Positions 11,930 to 24,348 of a DNA stretch of 64,000 bases are shown one piece after another (positions within the stretch are counted from its first letter, which is position 1; every line of letters starts with the position of its first letter). The notes under the pieces are model-generated. The model saw nothing but the letters and a program-made list of their open reading frames with translations, was not told where the DNA came from and ran no database searches. Both the position numbers and the translations under genes were made by a program. Location: positions 6,367,501 through 6,431,500 of the forward strand of contig JAYKYS010000017.1 of NCBI GenBank assembly GCA_036924285.1. The letters run 5' to 3'. The DNA comes from Asterella californica (lineage: Eukaryota > Streptophyta > Marchantiopsida > Marchantiales > Aytoniaceae).

Positions 11930-13170
11930 ACACCGTATCTCGAGGTGAAAATCAAAACAACGATCACTAATGTGTGACCTGGTCGTCCGCAATGCTCATA
12001 CTATCTAGACATCACATTATCACCTCTCCTCTATGTGCAGTCCTTCTAATTATGAGAAACATCACACGTCGGAGCAAGGACTCGTTTACTTAATATCTGA
12101 AGCATATCCAAAGAAAGATACATCTATTTTCTTTTGTATCTAAGTTTTTTACGCTTCTCATCATATATGTGCACATAACAGATACATCCAAAAAAATTTG
12201 AGAAAGAGTAATCAAGTTTACTGTATGTGAAGATCTCCTATATGTCTAGTTGTGGATTGTGGTTGTAGGCGTCCTATTCATTAGATATATCTCACATGAA
12301 AGAGCTTATGCCCTAGTAAGATCTAAGTATGATCTTTCCGTTCAACATCTCACATGTAGCTTCGGCTATATGTCGATTCTTGTGCTCCCCAATCTCGTTC
12401 TACTATGGATTGTAAATGTAGGTCCTCTAGCGTCGAATGCTTTGCACACATAGATATGCATCATACTCTCCAAAAAGAAACTCATCTCCTCCATCAGATC
12501 TCAAACACATGATAGATTCTTCAGATTGTTTCTCCACCAAGTTGCAGAAAGTTTGGAATGTTGACAGATTATAGTAGAGGACTTGTTTCTCAACAAACAA
12601 AATATAACATGAATGATCATTGGTGAAGGACACGAAGTATTGAAAATCAGTCATACTTGACTGAGAAGCAATCTACACATCAATGTGAACAAGCTCTTAT
12701 TTGCTCTCCTACTTGATTCCTTAAAGGGCTGTCTAACTTGCTGGTTGAAGGGACATTCTCCATCGACTCCAATGGGTTCATTGGATTTGAATTTGGACAA
12801 ACATGTAACCAAATAAAAACTAGAAAAGGACAGTAGGGATTTCTGCCCACTAGGTCCTCCAACACCTCCTTTGGATCATGATTGGTCAACACGATTCTTA
12901 TCACCACCACCACCACCACGTTGTTGCATAGCTTGTGATCCTCGAGAAGAGGTGGTCGCTCCATGTGACGTCTCTCTGTTGAACCCAGCGATCACCACCC
13001 TCTCCTCCACCATGTTGATCTCAATCTGCGAAGCCAAAGCACATATATGCATCCATCTAACAGAGAAAAAATAACTTTTGATACCATGTGGACCACCACA
13101 ACTCAACTCTTCCATCCTCCACAACGCTTGTTTGCTTCTCCTTTTCAACATTTGAACTTTGTCTTGGTCT
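11930..13170 (-). pseudogene. Ty1/copia gag-pol fragment
   Basis: Read from high to low: 13151-12876 ends in a gag tail (HGIKSYFFSVRWMHICALAS, then a Gly run), followed by the integrase core 12654-12427 with FVSFTNDHS, NLVEKQSEESI and LRSDGGDEFL. That core matches the copia pattern of D in DDHS and D in RTD/RSDGGGEF. Next come GEHKNRHIAEATCEMLN near 12400-12300 (ERKNRH-type motif) and a piece near 12190-12120 with VKNLDTKENRCIFL. All frames are interrupted. The whole segment is missing from the matching place in arm B2 (junction near 21476), so it was either inserted on the left or deleted on the right. Confidence 0.8.
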
Positions 13171-13379
13171 GTGGCTGTTAGTCTAGGGGTAGGGGTTTAG
13201 CTGGTGTTTATCCTTGACAAAATGCTTTTAGATCCTCATTCGCTCTACACTTCAAGGCAAAACTTTCCTAGAGATTGTGAATAACAGATAAAAACTTTGA
13301 TATATTTTTATAGAAAGAGTATTTGCTTTGGAGATTAGAGCAAATCCTAGATAAAAGTGCTATTGGGGTCTCATTCATT

Positions 13380-14370
13380 GTACACTTCAAGGCAAACCTT
13401 TTCGCTTGTGAAGTTGTGAACAGTCAACATGTAAATGTACATAGATCAAATACTGATTTTGTGCTATTCCTCTTCAAGATATTTCTGTTTTCATGAATTC
13501 TGATCGTCTTATTGACTGTGTTACTGCATGGAGATTGAATAGATTTGGAAACATGAGGAGGAGCTTTGATGTAGACCGAACAGGAATATATGTCTGGGAT
13601 GTACAATGAACAAATGGATCTCCAGATAAAGAGATGCATATGTCTCACATCGATGTTCTCAGCGATTTGGATGTAGATGGAGAGGATATATTCTTTAACA
13701 ATTCAGAACTTTTGGATGCATACGTCATTCTTAGAGTTGAGTTGTCTATGGGAGGAGGAAATTTATCAGAATACTTAGCAGTTGCAGTCTTGTTTCCACA
13801 ACTGCAATGTATCTATTCATCTTCAAGAGAAGATTCTGAGAACTTTATACGACAAATTCAAGCACAACATCAGGGATGATCTCATGAACATGACATTGGA
13901 GGTTCTTCTTCATGGTGTTGGTCTAGAATGGGATATATAGCAGATCCGTATGTATTGCTTAGAATCATGAAACTTGATCATTAAGGTCATCAACTTGCAC
14001 CAATCTTTATTGTAACTTGAGGGGAACCTTTGTACTACATGTCTTAAACATATCATTTAGTTTAAACTTACCATTTGTTTGTAAGCATCATATCTCAGAG
14101 AAATGTACGAACTTAGATTCAATATTGATAAATCACTGGAGATGTATGTAAGAGATGACGAATCTAGAACAACAAAAAATTTCTCATGTATGAAAAATAT
14201 TTCGTATGTCAAATAAATAATTATTCATTTAAGTCCGTACATAACTCTATATACAAGTATGTATCGTGCAAAGGACACTGGTATTTTATGTATATACTCA
14301 TCATACACAATTGATGTAGTATTTCTTATATATGTTCATAATCTACCATAGTGTGAATATAAACAAAGCC
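13380..14370. repeat. Inverted repeat B, left inner arm (B1)
   Basis: This stretch matches 20455-21475 in reverse complement with few differences, including the long AT-rich segment at 14100-14360. The match resumes outwards after gaps: 11100-11690 with 21480-22060, and 8560-9860 with 22080-23400. The gaps are the copia fragment on the left and about 1.26 kb of gypsy gag absent on the right. The arms enclose the DUF7869-type transposon. Confidence 0.85.
13493..13950 (+). pseudogene. Unrecognised decayed gene in arm B1
   Basis: From ATG 13493 the frame reads CVTAWRLNRFGNMRRSFDVD and GIYVWDVQ, a stop, then HIDVLSDLDVDGEDIFFNNS to 13879. A coding-like piece in another frame follows with LQEKILRTLYDKF and MTLEVLLHGVGLEWDI (to about 13940). 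No domain was recognised. Because it lies in the arms of inverted repeat B it could belong to the DUF7869-type element or be a captured host gene. The B2 copy has further frameshifts. Confidence 0.45.
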
Positions 14371-16920
14371 GTCCTAAAGTTGGATGCACTGCTCACATGG
14401 GAAAGTTTACATGGTGTCTCAAAACTACCATCTAAATGTCATATTTGTCCACCTCCAAACATCTCAAATATGTCAATGTCTCAAGATTATCATTCAAATG
14501 TTATACTATTTCAACTTTAATGTTTAACTCGTTTCTCCCAGTCTAACTATGAGACGTATCCCAAAGTTAGACTGAAGAAATGTATAATCTTTTCTCTTAT
14601 AACTCCAATATTGGAGTGGAGAAATCACCCACCAAGTGTTAGACATGGGAAGAAAAGAGGGACGTTATAGTGATATGTTGCTAAAATTTCTCTTGTCCCT
14701 TTCAAGAATGGAAGAAGATGGTCTGCCAAACCATGAAGAAGAATTCCTAAAAAGAGGTACGACCATTTATTACGTGTTCGGATGAGATCTTTATCACATG
14801 CTCAGATGAGCCACCCCGAAGCTTTCGCAATAATATTGTAAAGCTTTGAGGTTCATCCTTAAGTTCAATAAATCTTAATATATGTTTTTCTTCATTCATA
14901 GATCTATATTTAGTTTTATTTTATTTATTAGTTTTTTATTTACTCATTGGTTGCTTTATGACTTTGTAAGTTTGGGACAAAAAACTATCCTATATCATCA
15001 TGAAGTCAGTGAATTATATGGACATCTTGGAGAGTTGAGAGTCAAGTAGACAGTTTGGTTCTTGCAGGTTCTAGAAAAGCTTATGAGAATGATTAGGACA
15101 AGACTATCGACCTAAATGCAAAACTACCGTCTCAAGTAATAGAAGTAACGCATGACATCAATAAACAAGATGAAGTTGTGGAGTCTTTGTCGTCTGATGT
15201 AAGTACAAAGAGGGATGCGGCGAAGACTACTGAAAATTCAATAGCTGGAAACGAAAGAGAACAAGCAAATCAAAATTCTCTGATTCTCTTATGAATTTAA
15301 AATTAAATTAATATTTATATAGATTTCGTTGGATCTTAAATACATATGAGTTTGATATTCTTTGTTATGTTTGAAATGCAAGAATAGTAAACAACAGAGT
15401 TCATTGTTTATTCCATAATTCCAAATTGAGCAAGTGAGCAAGGAGGAAGCAAGAGTAAGCCCATTAACCTTGCAACCAAGAAAAGTTATTGATTTAGACG
15501 TGAATGATCTTCAAATAGATCATTCACGTCTAATATATATTATTTTTTATGACGCAATAGAGGTATATATATTATGAAATTTAATTCAATATATACAACA
15601 TATATATATCAGTATATTGAAGGACTTAATCAAGTAATCAACCATTTTTAAGAAGAATAGATATTATGTACTATAAAATCGGATTACTATAATGACCTTA
15701 TAAAAAAATTCAAAACAAAAGAGACATATTTGGAAATATAAGTGGTACATTTAGTGGACATTTTAAATTATTTGGATGACAATTTAAGGACGACAGAAAT
15801 TTTCATTTTAGTAAATAGACTGATTTGTAAATTATAACAGAGGTCAAACAAGTGTTTGTTATTCCACGAGTAGTGAGCTCGATACTTAACTTTCACTCCT
15901 TTTTTACAAGTCTTTTCTCGTGCATTTCTCATTTTTTTTGTAATGCTGCGCTACTGTTTGGGCTTGAGGAAAATCACATCTTGAGACTAATCAGACGTAG
16001 CGAGTGAAAAGGAAACCAAGTGTTGTTCCAATCTGGACATACTCTTAATCACCAGTCTAGCATTCTCATCCTCTACAACAGATTCAAGAACTCGATACTT
16101 AGCTCTCGTTTGTTACTTATAACTCTCTTTTCTAATGCGCTTTCTCGTACTATCATAAGTAAACAATCAACATCAAATTTAAATGAAAAGAGATTTTAGG
16201 ATTTAGAGCTTGTTGGGGTTTACTAGGATTATTAACGAGCAAAAATTAGAAATCAAGTCATCAAATATAAAATCCAACATATTTGACACATGATCAATTT
16301 ATATCAATGATTTCTGAATATATAATATTGAATATGCGAGTTTAAGACTCAGTACAAAATTTCACTTTGTATAAAGTGTGAAACTACTAGTTAGAAACAA
16401 AAAAATTTCATGACTTCTGAAAGACCTAAAACTAAGTACTAGACTTAGACTAAGTTCAAGTACTAGTAATATCTTCCAACCAAGATATCTCAACCTTCTA
16501 CTTCAGCAACACGATCTATGAACTGTGATGCTATAGATCAAACACTTGCGGATATCTACATTTTAATAGAAGAAGATTTGGATCTTGATCGTCACATATA
16601 CACACATGCATTAGCATCTATCCATTCACCTTCTTCATCATATTTTGCATTCTTCTCCCAAAACATGTTCTTCGAAAGCAATCAGTGTATCGGAGCACAT
16701 CTGAAACATTTGAAGATGCATGTTTGGTCACCACCATTCGACGTGAACCTTGTTATAATGTGATGAGTGACTATCAACATCAACTTGTGACAACGCCTTT
16801 GCAACCCATGTGCAAGCTTGGACTTTAAAGTCTTCAGAAGGACGAATGATAATTATCATTTGTGGCTCGATGTTAATAAGAAGAACAAGATGACTTCATT
16901 CTTTTTTTCACTTGGATTTC
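14371..16920. other. AT-rich interior of the B element, no gene seen
   Basis: No coding structure is supported. Small palindromes are frequent: AGTCTAACT with AGTTAGACT at about 14540-14572, ACTCCAATATTGGAGT near 14603, and the strong hairpin at 15494-15533. A short plus-strand frame at 16518-16763 has no recognised motif. An irregular pair of similar 50-bp phrases (ACTCGATACTTA-CT-TC) lies near 15878 and 16090. Confidence 0.5.
15494..15533. repeat. Perfect hairpin, 17-bp arms, 6-nt loop
   Basis: TTAGACGTGAATGATCT at 15494-15510 is followed by TCAAAT and the exact reverse complement at 15517-15533. It is then followed by a run of TA repeats. Single copy in the window. Confidence 0.85.
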
Positions 16921-18830
16921 CTATAAAGATTTCATCCCTCTTCGACCATCTCTCAAGCTAATAGGTCCTCTCCTTGCTGGTGTCATTGATGTGTCTCTTG
17001 TAGATGATTCTTCTCTAAATCCAATACCATGGTTGGTACATGACCAGAAATCATCTTGCAGTTGTTTACATTGTATCCCAACTGTCTTCAAGCACCTCTG
17101 CAATTTTCTGCCAATATACGATGATACACTCATCGACATTGTGTTCCATGTCTTCATCTTCTATTCTCCTTCAATCTCACGCGAGTGTTGAATGTATTGA
17201 ACAAAGAGTACTACTTTAGCTTTCTTTGGATGACGAGCATTCATACCTTTAGACTTTGGCTCACCAGTTGGTAAAATCTTTGAGAAATCTGTCCTTGAAG
17301 AAAGGTCTCTATGTTTCCAAAGTGTTCTTCCGTATTGGAGATCCACTTTGATTTGGAGTCATAACTCTCTCTCACTTCGTACACAGGAACATTATCTTTT
17401 ATGTGGAACCAAAATTGAATAGGTTGTGATTGTTCTTTCTATGCCACCACGAAACTCTCCACATATGATGGATAGTTCGCAACCTCTTGAATGAGAGCAG
17501 ACATGCATTTTGTGGCCTCCTCATTGTACACTTGAACCAGAAAATGAGGAAGGGAGCCAACATGAGTATGTGACAAAAACAAGTTCATTTTGCAAAGAAT
17601 ACGTCAACACCTTCGTGAGTATGATCAACGACGAGGAATGACATGATGACGGTTTTGAAACATCCTCTTGAAACTAGTTCACTTAAGAACGCTAACATCA
17701 TCCAATTCTTGTTATCTTGTTGTCAACCTGTAAGAACAAATTCTCAAGGAGTGGTTTGAAACATGTGGCATCTAAGTCCTCAACCTGTGGTACTTGGAAA
17801 AATGCATCCAAGTCAATATCTTTTGGTCATAAAAATATGAGATCAAAGATCCTTTCATCAAGTATAACTTTGAAGGATGAGTGGGAACTTCCTTGAAAGC
17901 TAAATCTCCTCTCTTGGCTCCTTTGTATTTTTCACAATCCCAAAACATCTTTATCAAAGATGTAATGATGAAGTTAACATCTCTAGACCACAAACCAGCT
18001 ATGGCTATGTGAGTCACAATTCCAGGACCATCATCATGCAAGAGGATACCAGCAAGCGTCAGTGGTAATGGTTGGGCTTGTCTCATGAGCGCTATGAGCT
18101 TGTAAGACAACAGAGGCATTGTGATCTTCCCTTGGTCCATCTTGTCCTGAATCATAGTCATGTTCTTCTCATGATTCATAACTGCAATTTGAATGTTAGC
18201 ATAGGAGCAATTCTTGGCTGACATCTGAATGCGCATATGTTGGTCCCTTTGATGCTCCAAAATTGCTCACTCTACTGATTTTCTCTCCTGCATCAATTGC
18301 TGATTGAGATTGATACAAGTAGTACATTTTGCAAATGCACTACTTATGCATAACATAGATGGCAAAATTCTCTCTCCAAATCTTGTAAAATGCTGATTTG
18401 GAAATAGAGAGTACTTGAATAATCTCCATTTTCCTTCGTATCTTCTCAAACCCTCATTTTTAGTATAAGATGATATGTATAATTATTTGTACCATGACCT
18501 TACGTATTATCAAGTGAGGCATTACTTCACTTGTTGTGAGCAGAAGCTGATGTAACAAAGCTTGTGATGTCAAAGTAGAACTCCATGGTTTGTGAGTACC
18601 TTTGTTGCCATGGTATCATATCCGAGCAACTTTCATCCAAGAATTTTTCTTGTTGTAGAAAGTAGCTCTTGAGAATCCATAAATAAAGTGAAAAACTTCA
18701 CACCAACTTCTCATCAAACTTGATCCATTCTTCTTCAAGCGACTCCTTTTCAAACTTGGTGAAAATTTATCCAATACGTTTATTATGATCCATACCATAA
18801 TACAATTGTCATTCCTCGAGCACAACATCT
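16921..18830 (-). pseudogene. DUF7869-type transposase-like gene, decayed
   Basis: From high to low: 18828-18616 holds FHFIYGFSRATFYNKK, which fits the helix-turn-helix-like F-x-x-IYGFSRATFY segment of this family. 18449-18267 has a cysteine-bearing piece. 18260-17772 is the longest open part (162 codons) with DKMDQGKITMPLLSYK, GILLHDDGPGIVTHI and DVNFIITSLIK. Then, across frameshifts, come FLQVDN (near 17720), SRGCFKTVIMSFLVVDHTHE with VDVFF (near 17640, the hallmark G-H-T-H-E-D-V-D, here with D for G), and NLFLSHTHVGSLPHFLVQVY. The tail at 17157-16921 is less certain. This family has an RNase-H-like core found in mobile elements of many eukaryotes. At least four frame breaks make it non-functional. 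The family name is from memory. Confidence 0.65.
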
Positions 18831-19770
18831 CTTCGTACCATCCGACAACTCTTCATCAAGGCAAGGTCACTGATCTCTCTTATAATGTGTTTGGATGTCC
18901 TCTTTTCAAGATCAATCTGCAACTTCGTCTCTGAAGCAACCTTCATACACTTTATGCTATGATAAGCAAGTTCTTGCGAGCAACAAACTTATGTGTTCAA
19001 CCTTCACCACCTGTTTGACTATTCTTCCTCACTATTTGTAGCTTCATCCCATGTGATGTACAAGTCACCCAAAATAAGATTATTACGTACTATATGCATT
19101 AGATGAATTAACGACTTAAGGAAAGTAGATGATCTTTGACGTGTGATGGAAGGTCTTGAATGAAAATGATATCAAGAACATCCTCTAGATGATTCATGAT
19201 CATAACACCAATATGGTTGTCATCAATCACACATTTCTCACACATGCTTCTGAAAATAGCAAGAATATAGAACCATTAGCAATCGGTTGTTTCTCAGTTC
19301 TGCTCAAGAGTCTGACGTGTCGAAGATGTCAATTCTTCTGGTTCTTGTAGAGAACATGATCTTCATTAGAACCAAACTGAGTGTAATTGTCATCTAATGG
19401 TTGTTGCCTAGAAAGAACAAGACCTAGAAGCACAATATCCGTGCATGGTACATCTGAGGAAGAGGAACTAGAAAGGTACATGAAGAAGATGCACATGGCT
19501 AAGATCCCAAAGAACATACAAGTTAACAACTTCCCCAATAGTCTCAGTGTCCATATTGAGATATGATAGACGACAAGAAGGTGCCACAACCGTGTGACTT
19601 CGATCACACCTCGACCAGGTCAAGAACCTCGCCATGACAACGAGCATCAGAGGACATGGAAAATATTCTGCTGACGTCGATGACGTCCACACCGTTGAAG
19701 AGGATACACTTATCGTCAACAGAAAATCGAGCAGTGATGCGACCATCTCTCCAACTTGGTCAAACATGTG
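18831..19770 (-). pseudogene. Possible N-terminal remnant of the DUF7869-type element
   Basis: Short minus-strand frames (19767-19468 and 19607-19329) precede the transposase on its own strand. They are rich in Ser, Thr and hydrophobic residues and show no motif I can name. Between 19300 and 18830 only broken pieces are seen. Position alone suggests this is the element's 5' region or leader. Confidence 0.3.
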
Positions 19771-19878
19771 AATAAGTCAGCAGGAAGAATATGATAAAAC
19801 AAGCTGTAACATTGGGAAGTATAATGATAATAACGATAGATTTGAGTAAGCGTCCGTTTCGTATCCAGGAACTAATAT

Positions 19879-20369
19879 CGTGCAAGGACTCGTGCACTTT
19901 GTACACGTCAATTCAAACTTGAAAAAATTAAATACGCGAGACCTCGCACACTACGGCTTCTGATGGAAGCTTGAGAAGACATGTGCACTTCTTGTCTTGG
20001 ACTTCAGAAGCGTGTGAGGTCTTGCACACTTGGAGACAAGCAACATAACATCTACTAAGAGAAAGCATAATAGAGGTTTTGATGGTTTAGACCGAGCACG
20101 CTACTTATGACAAAAGGTCTCACTTTCGACTCGCATGCTTTGGATCCAAGTATTAAACGCTATTGACACCTTATTTTAATAAGCGTGCGACTCCTCACAC
20201 ACTTTCCAACTTGTGTCAACTTAATGTGTGAGACCCCACACACTTTGAAAGTCAATAACAATAAACGTGTGTGGCTTCACACGCTTTCTTAAATGGATCA
20301 ACTAAGCATACGAGGCCTCGCATGCTTTTCTGACTAAGATAAGTAAGTGTACGAGGCCTTGCATATTTT
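19879..20369. repeat. Array of about eight diverged 19-26-bp palindromes
   Basis: Units recur at 19879-19900, 19933-19951, 20009-20030, 20181-20205, 20223-20246, 20263-20286, 20304-20327 and 20345-20369, with a partial one near 20115. Each is an imperfect palindrome of the form AAGCRTACGAGGCCTCGCATGCTT; the unit at 20304-20327 is the cleanest. Spacing is about 40-75 bp, occasionally double. The array lies between the upstream end of the DUF7869-type gene and arm B2. Subterminal repeats of this kind are known binding sites for transposases in several DNA transposon groups; that role is inferred here. Confidence 0.75.
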
Positions 20370-20454
20370 TGATTATTATTCATTTTCATTTCATATTTTT
20401 TTAAGTAAAAGCTATATCTTCTTATCAATTAATTTGATTTCATCATGAAGAAAA

Positions 20455-21480
20455 AGAGCTTAAGCTTTGTTTATATTCACACTATGGTAGATTATGAACA
20501 TATATAAGAAATACTACATCAATTGTGTACGATGAGTATATACATAAAATACCAGTGTCCTTTGCACGGTACATACTTGTATATAGAGTTATGTACGGAC
20601 TTAAATGAATTATTATTTATTTGACATAAGAAATATTTTTCATACATGAGAAATTTTTTGTTGTTCTAGATTTGTTATCTCTTACATACATCTCGAGTGA
20701 TTTATCAATATTGAATCTAAGTTTGTACATTTGTCTCAGATAGGATGCTTACAAACAAATGGTAAGTTTAAACTAAATGATATGTTTAAAGACATGTACA
20801 AAGGTTCCCCTCAAGTTACAATAAAGATTGGTGCAAGTTGATGACCTTAATGACCAAGTTTCATGATTCTAAGCAATAGATACGGACCTGCTATATATCC
20901 CATTCTAGACCAACACCATGAAGAAGAACCTCCAATGTCATGTTCATGAGATCATCCCTGATGTTGTGCTAGAATTTGTCATATAAAGTTCTCAGAATCT
21001 TCTCTTGAAGATTAATGGATACATTGCAGTTGTGAAGAACAAACTGCAGCTGTTAAGTATTCTGATAAATTTCCTCCTCCATAGACAACTCAACTCTAAG
21101 AATGACATATGAATCCAAAAGTTCCAAATTGTTAAAGAATATATCCTCTCCATCTACATCCAAATCGCTGAGAACATCGAAGTGAGACATATGCATCTCT
21201 TTATCTGGAGATCCATTTGTTCATTGTAAATCCCCGACAGATGTTCCTGTTCAGTCTACATCAAAGCTCCTCCTCATGTTTCCAAACCTATTCAATCTCC
21301 ATGCAGTAACACAGTCAATAAGACGATCAGAATTCATGAAAACAGAAATATCTTGAAGAGGAATAGCACAAAATCAGTATTTGATCTATGTACATTTACA
21401 TGTTGACTGTTCACAACTTCACAAGCGAAAAGGTTTGTCTTGAAGTGTACAATGAATGAGACCCCAGTAGCACCCACCCA
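20455..21480. repeat. Inverted repeat B, right inner arm (B2)
   Basis: Reverse complement of 13380-14370, starting with AGCTTTGTTTATATTCACAC. Beyond 21476 the homology jumps to 11690 on the left side, skipping the copia fragment. The AT-rich end (20480-20610) also has a third, dispersed copy at 58130-58285. Confidence 0.85.
20925..21337 (-). pseudogene. Unrecognised decayed gene in arm B2
   Basis: Mirror copy of 13493-13950, with ATG at 21337. The phrase HFDVLSDLDVDGEDIFFNN is kept, and IRDDLMNMTLEVLLHGVGLE is seen further along in another frame. Additional frameshifts compared with the left copy show independent decay after duplication. Confidence 0.45.
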
Positions 21481-22060
21481 GACTAAGGTTACACACAGAT
21501 GTTTATGTCATTTCTAGTTTAAGAAAGTGACAAAAGAGAAAACTTTGTCCTTTCTGTTTGTGACTCATCTTCATTATCTGATGATATCAACAGGTACGTG
21601 TTCTTGAGTAGTATAGTTTTGGTTCTTTTGTCACTAGAAACAGAGATGTATAGTGGAAGTAGCATCCAAAAAGCTAGCAACGAAGATAAAAGCAAATTCT
21701 GTAAGTATGTGAACAAGTCTCCTCTCTGTATTTAAACAGAAAGAGGAGCTACCTCAGTGAAAAGGATGCCCACCTAGGAAGAAGAGGTACTTGGATCAAA
21801 TCCTCATGACTCATGTTTTTATCTCAGCATGTTGACCTCTTGGATGGAGTCTATGTTGAGTGTGTGGCTACGTCCTGCACATCTAGGGACGGCGGACTGG
21901 TATCCTCCTTAAACCTGGACTCCCTGACCTAAGCCTCCGCATGCAACAAAGATTATGAATTCGGAGATACTTGATACAGCTATGAGAGGGTTGTAAGCCC
22001 TGTGAGGTGGTCTTGTAGTTATGACCTAGGCTCTAAAATCGTGGCTTGGCTCATAATCTG
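21480..22060 (+). mobile_element. Gypsy LTR fragment, plus orientation
   Basis: Matches 11100-11690 in reverse complement and 32500-32760 directly at about 21740-22050 (shared CCACCTAGGAAGAAGAGGT and GTTGACCTC phrases). It directly abuts gag sequence at about 22080; the 1.26 kb that lies between LTR and gag on the left side (about 9860-11100) is missing here. Confidence 0.65.
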
Positions 22061-22079
22061 GCTCACAACGTCGTACCAC

Positions 22080-23640
22080 GATGACAATAGTTGGACAACT
22101 AGAGACCTTGTCAGAACAGAGAGTGTTTCCTCAAGTCTTTGTAGTTCTTCCGATAGTCCACCAAGCATCTATGATGGTACCTCATGCACCTATAGTGCAT
22201 GTCCCAGCATAGAGAGGTCCTAGACAGCTGCGATCTGTTAAAATCAGAATGAACATAACCTGATTGAAGAACTCACTCAACAGTTGAGAGATTTAAAAGT
22301 TGAGATGGCAGATCTGAAAAGAGATCAGCAATCAGTAGCACCAGATGCTCGACTTGTAGATGGAACCTTTACCAAGAAGTGTATTTGGTGTGACAGTCCA
22401 AATCATCTAGAGAGGATTGTCAAGACTTAGCGGTTGTCTTGCGAGAGGACGTGATCGATTATCATAACAACAGATTGCATCTAACCGTCACATGACATCC
22501 TCTGAATACTTATTTTGGAAGAAGAAGAATGAAGAGTTTACTCTCAGCACTTACTGGTGTGAACACTACAGCAATGACTGCGGGCTATAGAAGTTGATGT
22601 ATATACTGGGAGAGTTGAGGTGCGCTCTAATCCAACTATAGTTGAGCAAGCTGCTGAAGTTTCAATTGAAATGATGAAGAGAAGAGTAGAAAGCATTAGG
22701 AGAGCTACTGGATGAAGAGACTCTGTAGATGCAACTTTTGTTCGAGTGCTTTTGGAAGCAAGCAGCAAACAAGATTCAATTGTAGAAGATAAGAGACGGC
22801 GGGATGTTTCTAACTTAGATGCAAGAACATCTGATGATGGTGATCATCAAAGAATTACGAGGAGAAGAGTAGCGGAGAAATTATCATATGGATCGATACC
22901 AACTGGTAGGTTTCCTACTGTAGACGATATACTTTCCACCAGTACAGTTCCACCACCTGCACTAGATCATATGAAAAGTGTACAGGGTTTGTCACAAGAG
23001 GCAACTACTACTGACAAAGTGCAGAGAAAGAGGTTTACAACATAAGAGAATGAGAAGGCTCCAGCTTACAAGTTGACCGTAGACATCGAAATGACAACAG
23101 ACTTGCATACTATTCTGGAGCAACGCATTCTAGATGCTATAGTGGAGTTTTTTCTTCGAGAAGTACTTAGTATCTCGAAAAGAGAGTTTCATGAGTTGAT
23201 AACTGATATCTTGAAAAGAAAGAGACAAGTGTTGGCAGAACAAGTAACAAGTCATATGGTTGGAGTGGTGGATGCTATTTGTGTTAATGAATTAGGTGAT
23301 GCCAAGTACGAGGCAAGGGTTGTTGGTCCTGCTATTACTGAGAATGAAGATGAAGAATTTGAGGAGGACAAGTCAAGCACAGACAATGATTTCAGATAGA
23401 ATCATTGGGCACGTGCAACAACGGAGACTTGGAGGTTTTTCTAAAGCGGTACTTGCACTTGTGGATCATGGGTCAAAAATCAACATTATTTCAAAGGAGG
23501 TGTATGAGAAGGAACGATAATCAATCAAAAAGAACCATGGTTGGGTACTCTGAGCTGCTAGCAACCAAAACGGTGAGTTATATGGAGCTTGACTAAATAT
23601 GTGTGTAACGATTGGAGACCTATGGAAGGTGTGTAGGGTT
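22080..23640 (+). pseudogene. Ty3/gypsy gag and protease remnant
   Basis: A zinc-knuckle start C-I-W-C-D-S-P-N-H is near 22378, with its last Cys lost through a one-base shift. 22746-23399 is nearly open with RRRDVSNLDARTSDDGDHQR, DHMKSVQGLSQEATTT and VDIEMTTDLHTILEQRIL. A retropepsin-like site LALVDHGSKINIIS is near 23455-23495 (the D-x-G-S catalytic motif). It then stops in a broken stretch by 23640, before reverse transcriptase. It is the mirror of 8560-9860 and extends about 200 bp further, through the protease. Confidence 0.8.
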
Positions 23641-24348
23641 CTCCACAAGAAGCTTGCTACTGATAGAGGAGGAACAAAGAGATAAGTGAGTACACTAAAA
23701 TTGGACAACTAATAGTCTTAAAATGCTCTTCTAAATGTCTAATTTCTTCTATCAAGTTGTCTATAATTCAACTCATGAAATTTCTAAATATATTTTATAA
23801 AATATCTACATTTAATATTGAGTGGTCTAATTCAACTCTTCTCACATATTGTATTAAGCCAATTTTGAAAATAAAGATCATTCAACTTGTCTCACATATT
23901 GTATAATATCATTACAAAGAACAATTGAAGTTTATTTCATTATTGCAAACAAAAAATACTCAAATGTATTCAATAAAGCTCGAATTTCCTATCTAATAGC
24001 AGAATTGTGCTAAAATATCGATCACTACAGCCGCATGCTAATTTTAACTATTATGTCAAGATCATCCCATGACGATATTGTGCTCGCACACTACACACAA
24101 TTTATGTGTAGTTGTTGCTATGCGGTAGCATAGCTATACGTCGATTGTGAAAAATCAAAAAAAAAAGAGGAATTACTTGTCATGTAGCGAGGATGAAATT
24201 GAGAAAATCGCTAACGCATAACTCCACTTCCATCAGTCTCCATTACATTGGTATAATCACTCTGACCACTCTTAGATAATATTTGAAGATAATGAGTAAG
24301 ATCCACAATCGATAAACAAAATTTGACGACAAAAGTTCTTGAATATCG
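23641..24348. other. AT-rich spacer, no gene seen
   Basis: No open frame with support. The stretch contains a near-repeat of TTCAACT-TTCTCACATATTGTAT at about 23833 and 23880, and TA-rich DNA. Nothing further recognised. Confidence 0.5.

Noticed and set aside
12901..12919. CACCAC run as a regulatory or zinc-finger signal
   Set aside because: It encodes the Gly run of the copia gag tail on the minus strand.
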